From: Pseudomonas sp.
GTDB lineage: Bacteria > Pseudomonadota > Gammaproteobacteria > Pseudomonadales > Pseudomonadaceae
DNA length: 5,085 nt
Assembly: GCA_007117785.1 (NCBI GenBank)
Contig: SKFV01000111.1
Span: 1 to 5,085 of the forward strand
Direction: 5' to 3'
Shown: positions 1 through 5,085 of the stretch, piece by piece
Numbering within the stretch: the stretch's first letter is position 1
Layout: each line of letters opens with the position of its first letter
Translations under genes and position numbers: made by a program
The notes under the pieces: generated by a model
Seen by the model: only the letters and a program-made list of their open reading frames with translations
Told to the model about the DNA's origin: nothing
Database searches by the model: none

Positions 1-787
1 ACTGCCCTTTGCGGCGGAAACCCGTCTGCCGGAGACGCTGGTGCTCTATCGCAGTCTGGACCGGCCTAATGACAAGCTGGTCGAGTTGTTATTGATTGCC
101 CGCCATGCAAAACAGCTGGGCATTCGCAAGCTGATTCTGGTCGCCCCCTATCTGGCCTACATGCGCCAGGATATTGCCTTCAATCCGGGTGAAATTGTCA
201 GCCAGAGCATTGTCGGTAATTTTCTTGGCGAGCTGTTCAGCGCTGTCATTACGGTCGATCCTCACCTGCATCGTATAAGCCATTTGCAGCAGGCGATCCC
301 CATTGAACACGCTATTGCGTTATCGGGTGCCTTGCGCCTGGCTGATCTGGTGGCGGAAAAAGTCGCTAACCCGATACTGATGGGGCCGGATGCCGAATCA
401 CTGCAATGGGTTGAAAGTGCTGCCAAAGCGCACGGCTTTGATTATGCGGTGTGCACCAAGGTACGCAGTGGCGATACCCAGGTGCAGATCCAGTTGCCGA
501 ATAGGGATGTGCGCGGTCGGGCGGTGGTGTTGATGGATGATGTCGCCAGTTCGGGGCGAACGATTGCCGGGGCTGCGAGTTTACTGATCGAGGCGGGCGC
601 CGCCTCGGTAGACGTAGCGGTGACTCATGCGCTCTTTGCCGGTGATGCGTTGGCAGTAATCAAGGCGGCCGGGGTTGGTGAGGTCTGGAGTACCGACTGT
701 ATTGCCCACCCGAGTAATGCCATCGCCATGGCGCCTGTTCTTGCTGAGGTGCTGCGGCCCCTGCTGATCGATACTCCGTCTATCTAA
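1..787 (+). CDS. Ribose-phosphate pyrophosphokinase (PRPP synthetase) family protein, 5' end cut by the window
   Basis: The frame is open from base 2, so the GTG at 41 is probably internal and the true start lies left of the window; 261 codons are visible before the TAA at 785. Family members are about 300 residues long, so some 35-50 residues are missing. The family transfers pyrophosphate from ATP to ribose 5-phosphate to make PRPP for nucleotide synthesis and salvage in the cytosol. Visible hallmarks are PNDKLVELLL near the N-terminus, YMRQD (RQD at 164-172) and VDPHLHRI, which corresponds to the VDLHA region with the catalytic His. There is also a Lys-x-Arg pair in TKVRSGD (near 458-466), matching the catalytic flexible loop, and the PRPP-binding loop MDDVASSGRT (Asp-Asp at 536-541), where classical Prs has DDxxDTGGT. 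The SSGRT variant and the divergence from standard Prs suggest a side branch of the family. I recall such proteins encoded next to a thymidine/AMP-phosphorylase homologue, but the upstream gene is not visible. The family call is firm; substrate and pathway are inferred. Confidence 0.88.
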   Translation, partial: LPFAAETRLPETLVLYRSLDRPNDKLVELLLIARHAKQLGIRKLILVAPYLAYMRQDIAFNPGEIVSQSIVGNFLGELFSAVITVDPHLHRISHLQQAIPIEHAIALSGALRLADLVAEKVANPILMGPDAESLQWVESAAKAHGFDYAVCTKVRSGDTQVQIQLPNRDVRGRAVVLMDDVASSGRTIAGAASLLIEAGAASVDVAVTHALFAGDALAVIKAAGVGEVWSTDCIAHPSNAIAMAPVLAEVLRPLLIDTPSI

Positions 788-908
788 CCCGGCCCGACAC
801 GCCAGGAGCTTTTATACCGGCCCCCTGCATAACGGCGATCAGGCAGAGCGAGTGCCACATCAACCTGGGTAGGGCATGAGCACGTCAATCCATTCCTCAA
901 GAATGTAA

Positions 909-936
909 TTTCCCTGCACGACCAGTGTGTTAGCCT
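909..936 (+). promoter_or_regulatory. Weak candidate sigma-70-type promoter for mgtE
   Basis: TTTCCC (909-914) and TAGCCT (931-936) are separated by 16 bp. The second hexamer is preceded by TGTGT, giving an extended -10 look. It lies about 30 bp upstream of the mgtE start and would give a short leader. The hexamers match consensus poorly, so this is only a candidate. Nothing resembling the long Mg2+-sensing leader (M-box) seen upstream of Gram-positive mgtE fits into the 180-bp gap. Confidence 0.3.
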
Positions 937-955
937 CGATGCTTTCCGTCTCCCT

Positions 956-960
956 GGAGA
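956..960 (+). promoter_or_regulatory. Shine-Dalgarno GGAGA that fixes the TTG start of mgtE
   Basis: GGAGA ends 7 bases before TTG at 968, which is ideal spacing. The next in-frame options are a GTG at 1019, inside the first conserved helix of the N-terminal domain, and an ATG at 1076. Neither would leave the domain intact, and no in-frame ATG or GTG precedes 968 nearby. This supports the rare TTG codon as the true start. Confidence 0.7.
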
Positions 961-967
961 AATCGCC

Positions 968-2593
968 TTGAGCAGTACAGAGCCCGTCAGCAGCAACGTT
1001 CATACGGTACAGATTGCTGTGCTTGATGCGCTGGCCAAAGGCAAGCGCAAAAAGCTGCGCAAGCTGGTGCGCGCCATGCATCCTGGCAAACTCGCCAGCC
1101 TGCTGGAAGCACTGGACAGCCAGCAGCGCCAGGCGGTATGGCAGGAAGTCGCGGATGAGCGAGAGCAAGCCGTACTGCGTCACCTCGATCCGCAGCTGGC
1201 AGCACTGCTGCAGCGCGACGCCGAGGTCGCTGGGGCAGAGTTGGAGTCAGAGGGGGAGCAGGTGTTCACCCATATCGGTAACGTGCGTGAGGCGCTTGCG
1301 GCGGGCAAGCTGAAGCGCGTTGGCAAGGTTTTCCGGGGCATGCATCCGGCCAAGGCAGCAGGCCTGCTGGAAGCTTTGCCGCCAGATGAGCGCAGCGACG
1401 TCTGGCAGACACTGGATAACGAGCGGGCAGCCAGGGTGCTGGTGCACCTGCATGAGGAAGTGCGTGCCAAGCTGGCGCTGGAGATGGACGAAGACCGGTT
1501 ACTGACAGCGGCGCGCACGCTTGCCCTGGATGACCTGGTTGACCTGATTCAGGCACTGCCGAGCGGACCGGGCCGGCAACTGCTGTTATCCATGGATGAA
1601 ATCAAACGCCAGCAACTGGTGGCCATGTTGGCCTATCCGGAAGACAGTGCGGGCGGTCTGATGAATACCGACCATATTTCGGTACGGGCCGATATCAAGG
1701 CCGGGTCCATCCTCAGGTATCTGCGGCTGCTGGAAGATCTGCCCGACCAGACTGACAAGGTCATGGTGGTTGACCGCAAGAACCGCTATCAGGGTGTACT
1801 GCGGCTGAGTCGTCTGGTAACTGCCGGCGCTGACACCAAAGTCAGTGAGGTTATGGACACCGACTTTGCTGCCCTGCCGGTGACCATGAGCAGCCTGGAT
1901 GTCGCCCGGCAGTTCGAGGACCTGGATATGCTCTCGGCAGCAGTAGTGAATGACCAGGGTGAGCTGCTGGGGCGCATTACCGTGGACGATGTGGTCGATA
2001 TCATCCGCGAGGATTCGGAGCGCACCTTGATGAACATGGCTGGTCTGGATGATGAAGCGGACATGTTTGCGCCCATCCTGACCAGCACCCGCCGCCGTTC
2101 GGTATGGCTGGGTGTCAACCTGATTACAGCGTTTCTGGCCGCATCGGTGATTGGTCAGTTCCAGGCCTCGCTGGAGCAAATCGTTGCCTTGGCCGTGCTC
2201 ATGCCGATTGTTGCCAGCATGGGCGGGATTGCCGGCAGCCAGACGCTGACCCTGGTGATCCGCGGCATGGCATTGGGTCAGGTGGAAACCGGTAATTTTC
2301 GGGTGCTGCTGGTCAAGGAAGTCGGCATTGCGGTGCTCAACGGCATGCTCTGGGCCACGGTTATTGCCGTGCTGGCGATTGTCTGGTTTGGTAGCTGGGC
2401 GATCGGCGGCATCATTGCCATGGCTATCTGCATCAATCTGCTGTGCGCTGCGCTCGCCGGGTTGTCGATCCCCATGATCCTCAAACGCTTTGGCATTGAC
2501 CCTGCCCTGGCGGGCAGCATGGTGCTGATGGCGGTCACTGATGTGATCGGCTTCTCCGCCTTCCTTGGGCTGGCAACCCTGATTCTGCTCTGA
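968..2593 (+). CDS. mgtE: MgtE-family magnesium transporter/channel with duplicated N-terminal domain segment
   Basis: This is a 541-residue inner-membrane Mg2+ channel of the MgtE/SLC41 family. In characterised members the cytoplasmic N and CBS domains bind Mg2+ and close the pore when internal Mg2+ is high. Order of parts: two copies of an alpha-helical MgtE_N segment (residues about 16-84 and 104-174), the rest of the N domain ending in YPEDSAGGLM (223-232), a CBS pair (about 231-350, the second ending GRITVDDVVDIIRED), a connecting plug helix (about 351-375), and about five membrane helices (378-541). The pore signature reads MPIVASMGGIAGSQT (412-426). Asp525 in MAVTDVIGF of the last helix matches the Mg2+-binding pore Asp of the Thermus protein (Asp432). 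Usual length is about 450-480; the excess is explained by the extra N-terminal copy. The start is TTG, supported by GGAGA 7 bases upstream. The gene stands alone, 180 bp after the upstream gene and 89 bp before arsR, with no functional link to arsenic evident. Co2+ transport is also reported in the family. Confidence 0.93.
   Translation: MSSTEPVSSNVHTVQIAVLDALAKGKRKKLRKLVRAMHPGKLASLLEALDSQQRQAVWQEVADEREQAVLRHLDPQLAALLQRDAEVAGAELESEGEQVFTHIGNVREALAAGKLKRVGKVFRGMHPAKAAGLLEALPPDERSDVWQTLDNERAARVLVHLHEEVRAKLALEMDEDRLLTAARTLALDDLVDLIQALPSGPGRQLLLSMDEIKRQQLVAMLAYPEDSAGGLMNTDHISVRADIKAGSILRYLRLLEDLPDQTDKVMVVDRKNRYQGVLRLSRLVTAGADTKVSEVMDTDFAALPVTMSSLDVARQFEDLDMLSAAVVNDQGELLGRITVDDVVDIIREDSERTLMNMAGLDDEADMFAPILTSTRRRSVWLGVNLITAFLAASVIGQFQASLEQIVALAVLMPIVASMGGIAGSQTLTLVIRGMALGQVETGNFRVLLVKEVGIAVLNGMLWATVIAVLAIVWFGSWAIGGIIAMAICINLLCAALAGLSIPMILKRFGIDPALAGSMVLMAVTDVIGFSAFLGLATLILL
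1028..1471 (+). repeat. Internal protein-level tandem duplication in the MgtE N-terminal domain
   Basis: Residues 21-80 (bases 1028-1207) and 109-168 (bases 1292-1471) align without gaps at an offset of 88 residues, with 29 of 60 identical by my count. Shared anchors are ALAxGK, RxMHPxK, LLEAL, VWQ, ER, VL and HL. The DNA copies have diverged too far to be a recent duplication. The second copy continues into the standard MgtE_N domain, so the first copy is the added one. Confidence 0.8.
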
Positions 2594-2611
2594 CCGAGCG
2601 TTCATCGTCTG

Positions 2612-2639
2612 TTGAGATATACGCTATTCCATATATGCG
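2612..2639 (+). promoter_or_regulatory. Candidate arsR promoter overlapping the operator
   Basis: TTGAGA (2612-2617, five of six bases of the -35 consensus) is followed after 16 bp by TATGCG (2634-2639, first three bases of the -10 consensus). An alternative -10 is TATGCT at 2650-2655, but with a much poorer -35. In either reading the inverted repeat covers the RNA polymerase site, as expected for repression by ArsR. It would drive arsR and probably the GAPDH and arsJ genes. Confidence 0.45.
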
Positions 2640-2652
2640 GAATATCGTATAT
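2617..2652. promoter_or_regulatory. Probable ArsR operator: 14-bp inverted repeat with 8-bp spacer
   Basis: The left arm ATATACGCTATTCC (2617-2630) and right arm GGAATATCGTATAT (2639-2652) are reverse complements at 13 of 14 positions; the spacer is ATATATGC. The element is AT-rich, lies 30 bp upstream of the arsR ATG and overlaps the likely promoter. ArsR/SmtB repressors bind such imperfect dyads at their own promoters as dimers, so autoregulation is the natural reading. A transcribed hairpin is possible, but there is no T-run after it, so it does not look like an mgtE terminator. Confidence 0.75.
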
Positions 2653-2682
2653 GCTGTCGTCATCACAGAGGAATGATGACCC

Positions 2683-3039
2683 ATGCCAACTGCCCTTACC
2701 CCACCTGTAGTGTTCAAATGTCTGGCTGACGAGACCCGCGCCCGTGTCATGCTGCTGGTTGCCCGTGAGCAGGAGCTTTGTGTCTGCGAGCTGACCTGTG
2801 CGCTGCAAGCCAGTCAGCCGAAGATTTCCCGCCACCTCGCCGAGCTGCGCCAGTGCGGGCTGTTACAGGATCGCAGGCAGGGGCAATGGGTGTATTACAG
2901 TTTGCCGGCCGATCTGCCGGACTGGGTAAGCGAGGTACTGCATACCAGCCTGGCGGCCAATAACGATTGGCTGGCCACCAATCTGCAGCAGTTGCAGGAC
3001 ATGGGTGATCGCCCCGTTCGACTATCCCGCTGCTGTTGA
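2683..3039 (+). CDS. arsR: ArsR-family As(III)/Sb(III)-responsive transcriptional repressor
   Basis: This 118-residue protein is of typical ArsR/SmtB length. It would bind the upstream dyad as a dimer and release it on binding trivalent arsenic or antimony. It opens with VFKCLADETRARVMLLV (about 10-26), the usual first helices. The metal-site motif ELCVCEL (31-37, Cys33 and Cys35) sits at the start of the DNA-binding helix region, as in plasmid R773 ArsR. The recognition helix is SQPKISRHLAELRQCGLL (44-61) and the wing is RRQGQWVYYSL (64-73). Oddities: the third cysteine is Cys39, two residues after the EL, whereas R773 has CVCDLC. There is also a cysteine pair at the very C-terminus (Cys117-Cys118), plus Cys13 and Cys58. 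The ATG is preceded by AGAGGA (2667-2672) at 10 bases. It lies 89 bp after mgtE and 115 bp before the GAPDH gene, probably as the first gene of the ars transcript. Confidence 0.93.
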   Translation: MPTALTPPVVFKCLADETRARVMLLVAREQELCVCELTCALQASQPKISRHLAELRQCGLLQDRRQGQWVYYSLPADLPDWVSEVLHTSLAANNDWLATNLQQLQDMGDRPVRLSRCC

Positions 3040-3154
3040 TACGGGGCTAAGGGGCTGTCTTCCCGGGTCAACCAGCGCAGCATCTAGCTGCCATACTCAT
3101 GTTTAGAGACCACGTGCGCTGCGCGGGTCGGGCAACTCAATCTGGGAGAACGCT

Positions 3155-4159
3155 ATGACTATCAAGGTAGGTATCAACGGGTTTGGGCGCATTGGCAAGT
3201 TACTGATTCGTGCCGCCTGGGATTGGCCGGAGCTGACCTTTGTGCAGATCAATGATCCCGCCGGCGATGCGGCAACCCACGCGCACCTGCTCAATTTCGA
3301 TTCGGTGCACGGCCGCTGGCAGCATGAGGCGCAGGCCGAGGGCAGCGATATCCTGATCGACGGCCAGCGCCTGGCCCTGACCGCCAATCGTGCAATCGCC
3401 GATACCGATTGGTCCGGCTGTGATCTGGTGATCGAAGCCAGTGGGGTGAACAAGACCAGCAAGGCATTGCAGGCCTACCTGGATCAGGGTGTCAAGCGCG
3501 TGGTGGTCAGTGCGCCGGTCAAGGAGCCGGATGTGCTCAATGTGGTTATGGGCGTCAATCAGGATCTGTACGACCCGGAAAAACACCCGATTGTGACCGC
3601 CGCCTCCTGCACTACCAACTGTCTGGCACCGGTGGTCAAGGTGATTCACGAGAACCTGCGCATTCGCCACGGTTCGATAACTACCATTCACGATGTCACC
3701 AATACCCAGAGCATTCTGGATCAGCCGCACAAGGATCTGCGTCGGGCGCGGGCCTGTGGTATGAGTCTGATTCCGACGACCACCGGGTCGGCAACGGCCA
3801 TTGCGGAAATTTTCCCCGAGCTGCGCGGCAAGCTGGACGGTCATGCGGTGCGGGTACCCTTGGCCAATGCCTCCCTGACCGACTGCGTGTTCGAAGTTGA
3901 ACAGCCCACCACGGTCGAGGCGGTGAATGCCATGCTCAAGGCGGCGGCTGACGGTGAGATGAAAGATATTCTCGGCTATGAAGAGCGGCCCCTGGTATCG
4001 ATCGATTACCGCACCGACCCGCGCTCCTCCATTGTCGATGCGCTGTCGACCCTGGTGGTGAACGGCACCCAGGTGAAGATCTATACCTGGTATGACAATG
4101 AGTGGGGCTATGCCAACCGGACCGTGGAGTTGGCACGCCTGGTGGGTGTGGCGAGCTGA
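3155..4159 (+). CDS. gap: ArsJ-associated glyceraldehyde-3-phosphate dehydrogenase (arsenate-using)
   Basis: This 334-residue protein is the full length of a phosphorylating GAPDH. With NAD and inorganic phosphate the family makes 1,3-bisphosphoglycerate; with arsenate it makes 1-arseno-3-phosphoglycerate, which ArsJ exports. Visible parts: the Rossmann motif INGFGRIG (7-14), IND (32-34) with the NAD-ribose-binding Asp34, and the active-site ASCTTNCLAP (150-159) with catalytic Cys152 (bases 3608-3610). The partner His179 is in TIHDVT (bases 3689-3691), followed by TTTGSATAI (208-216), RVP (233-235) and WYDNEWGYANR (312-322). TIHDVTNTQSILDQPHKD and GSATAI differ from the housekeeping TVHAYT and GAAKAV. 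I take this as the ars-linked branch; placement next to arsR and arsJ is the main support. GGGAG (3144-3148) lies 6 bases before the ATG. arsJ follows after 32 bp, so the two are very likely co-transcribed. A role in central glycolysis is the less likely alternative. Confidence 0.92.
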   Translation: MTIKVGINGFGRIGKLLIRAAWDWPELTFVQINDPAGDAATHAHLLNFDSVHGRWQHEAQAEGSDILIDGQRLALTANRAIADTDWSGCDLVIEASGVNKTSKALQAYLDQGVKRVVVSAPVKEPDVLNVVMGVNQDLYDPEKHPIVTAASCTTNCLAPVVKVIHENLRIRHGSITTIHDVTNTQSILDQPHKDLRRARACGMSLIPTTTGSATAIAEIFPELRGKLDGHAVRVPLANASLTDCVFEVEQPTTVEAVNAMLKAAADGEMKDILGYEERPLVSIDYRTDPRSSIVDALSTLVVNGTQVKIYTWYDNEWGYANRTVELARLVGVAS

Positions 4160-4191
4160 GGCTTTAACGCACAATCTTGAGCGGCATCACG

Positions 4192-5085
4192 ATGCAGGCA
4201 TTGAAAAATCTGTCGCCCGATATGCGCCAGTATCTGGTGGTGACCGGGAATTACTGGGCCTTTACCCTGACCGACGGCGCGCTGCGCATGTTGGTGGTGC
4301 TGCATTTTCATAGCCTGGGGTATAGCCCGCTGCAGATTGCAGCACTGTTCCTGTTCTACGAAATCTTTGGCGTGATCACCAATCTGGTCGGCGGTTACCT
4401 GGGCGCGCGCATCGGCCTGAACCGGACCATGAATATCGGCCTGGCGCTGCAGGTCGTTGCCCTGTTGATGCTGACGGTGCCAGCGGCCTGGTTGATGGTG
4501 GTCTGGGTGATGGCAGCCCAGGCCTTGTCGGGGATCGCCAAGGACCTGAACAAGATGAGCGCCAAGAGCTCGATCAAGTTACTGGTGCCAGATAACCAGC
4601 AAAGTCAGTTGTATCATTGGGTGGCCGTGCTGACCGGGTCGAAGAACGCGCTCAAGGGGGTGGGTTTCTTCCTCGGTGGCGGCTTGCTGGCGCTACTGGG
4701 CTTTGCCGGTGCGGTGCTGGCCATGGCCATGGTGTTGGGGCTGGTCTGGCTGGCCAGCCTGTTTCTGCTCAAGCGCGATCTGGGCAAGAGCAAGGCCAAA
4801 CCTAAGTTCCGGGAGATACTGTCCAAGAGTCGGCAGGTCAATATTCTCTCGGCCGCGCGCATGTTCCTGTTTGCTGCCCGTGACGTCTGGTTCGTGATTG
4901 CCTTGCCGGTATACCTGAGTGCGGTGTTCGGCTGGGATTTCTGGCTGGTCGGTGGCTTTATGGCGGTCTGGGTGATTGGCTACGGCATTGTGCAATCCCA
5001 GGCGCCGGCCTTTACCGGCAAGCGCAGCGGGCGGGTGCCCGGTGGTCTGGCGGCCAGTGCCTGGGCCGGCGCCCTGGCACTGTTG
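4192..5085 (+). CDS. arsJ: ArsJ, organoarsenical (1-arseno-3-phosphoglycerate) efflux permease, 3' end cut by the window
   Basis: The frame runs open from the ATG at 4192 to the last base, giving 298 codons of an expected roughly 400. ArsJ is a major-facilitator inner-membrane permease that exports 1-arseno-3-phosphoglycerate made by the neighbouring GAPDH; the product then breaks down outside to arsenate, giving net arsenate extrusion without ArsC reduction. Hydrophobic helices are seen at about 16-38, 46-66, 79-95, 98-113, 155-171, 174-193, 222-244 and 250-268. Characteristic stretches are NYWAFTLTDGALRMLV (20-35), LFLFYEIFGVITNLVGGYLG (52-71) and the polar segment GIAKDLNKMSAKSSIKLL (114-131) with several Lys, Asp and Asn that could contact an anionic substrate. 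A basic loop (KRDLGKSKAKPK, 194-205) marks the central cytoplasmic loop of the fold. The ATG has only a weak GAGCGG (4179-4184) before it. TTG at 4177 is an alternative start, and an in-frame TAA at 4165 limits anything earlier. Spacing to the GAPDH stop is 32 bp, implying one transcript. Confidence 0.92.
   Translation, partial: MQALKNLSPDMRQYLVVTGNYWAFTLTDGALRMLVVLHFHSLGYSPLQIAALFLFYEIFGVITNLVGGYLGARIGLNRTMNIGLALQVVALLMLTVPAAWLMVVWVMAAQALSGIAKDLNKMSAKSSIKLLVPDNQQSQLYHWVAVLTGSKNALKGVGFFLGGGLLALLGFAGAVLAMAMVLGLVWLASLFLLKRDLGKSKAKPKFREILSKSRQVNILSAARMFLFAARDVWFVIALPVYLSAVFGWDFWLVGGFMAVWVIGYGIVQSQAPAFTGKRSGRVPGGLAASAWAGALALL

Noticed and set aside
789..823. Two copies of CCGGCCC (789-795 and 817-823) after the first gene, considered as part of a terminator
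   Set aside because: They are direct, not inverted, repeats, and no stable stem with a T-run could be drawn; a 7-base G+C-rich repeat is expected by chance here.
860..1183. A minus-strand 107-codon frame covering the gap upstream of mgtE
   Set aside because: It overlaps the conserved start of mgtE, has no recognisable family features, and no clear ribosome site was noted for it.
1586..2605. A 339-codon open frame on the minus strand opposite mgtE
   Set aside because: It lies wholly antisense to a clearly conserved MgtE. Its product is rich in His, Gln, Asp and Asn with no domain I recognise, as expected from reading the complement of a G+C-rich gene.
3036..3064. TTGATA at the arsR stop as the -35 of a separate promoter for the GAPDH gene
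   Set aside because: There is no acceptable -10 hexamer 16-18 bp downstream (the sequence there is CTTCCC-like).
3077..3091. Small inverted repeat GCAGC-ATCTA-GCTGC between arsR and the GAPDH gene, considered as a terminator or attenuator
   Set aside because: The stem is only 5 bp and no T-run follows; it is too weak to support a regulatory call. The rest of the 115-bp gap shows no clear promoter.
3200..4174. A 324-codon open frame on the minus strand opposite the GAPDH gene
   Set aside because: It is antisense to a GAPDH with all catalytic motifs intact, has no recognisable motif of its own, and is explained by codon bias in the sense gene.

Overview
The window reads as an ordinary chromosomal stretch of a gammaproteobacterium. 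The G+C-rich third codon positions, a MgtE whose motif reads GGIAGSQ, and an ArsR/GAPDH/ArsJ set together suggest a Pseudomonas or Halopseudomonas relative. This placement comes from remembered family features, not from a search. All genes lie on the + strand. In order they are: the 3' part of a ribose-phosphate pyrophosphokinase (PRPP synthetase) homologue, a complete mgtE-type magnesium channel/transporter gene, and an arsenic-resistance module made of arsR, an ArsJ-associated GAPDH gene and the first three quarters of arsJ.

Region 1-787 is the phosphoribosyl-pyrophosphate enzyme, cut by the left edge. A 180-bp gap follows (788-967) with no recognisable gene; it holds a weak promoter candidate and a good Shine-Dalgarno for mgtE. 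mgtE (968-2593) starts with TTG. It is longer than the usual MgtE of about 450-480 residues because part of its N-terminal cytoplasmic domain is present twice: 29 of 60 residues are identical at a constant offset of 88 residues.

Region 2594-2682 contains the best regulatory signal of the window, a 14-bp inverted repeat (13 of 14 positions pair) with an 8-bp spacer. It lies over the probable promoter of arsR and is the likely ArsR operator. The module downstream is the known ArsC-independent arsenate detoxification route. The GAPDH puts arsenate in place of phosphate on glyceraldehyde 3-phosphate to give 1-arseno-3-phosphoglycerate, and ArsJ, a major-facilitator permease, exports that unstable product. 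ArsR would release the operator when it binds As(III) or Sb(III) through its cysteines. No arsC, arsB or acr3 is seen inside the window, but the right edge cuts arsJ, so further ars genes may follow.

I found no RNA genes, mobile elements, CRISPR arrays or convincing terminators. I also found no wholly new system: the strongest points for follow-up are the operator, the duplicated MgtE domain and the cysteine layout of ArsR.
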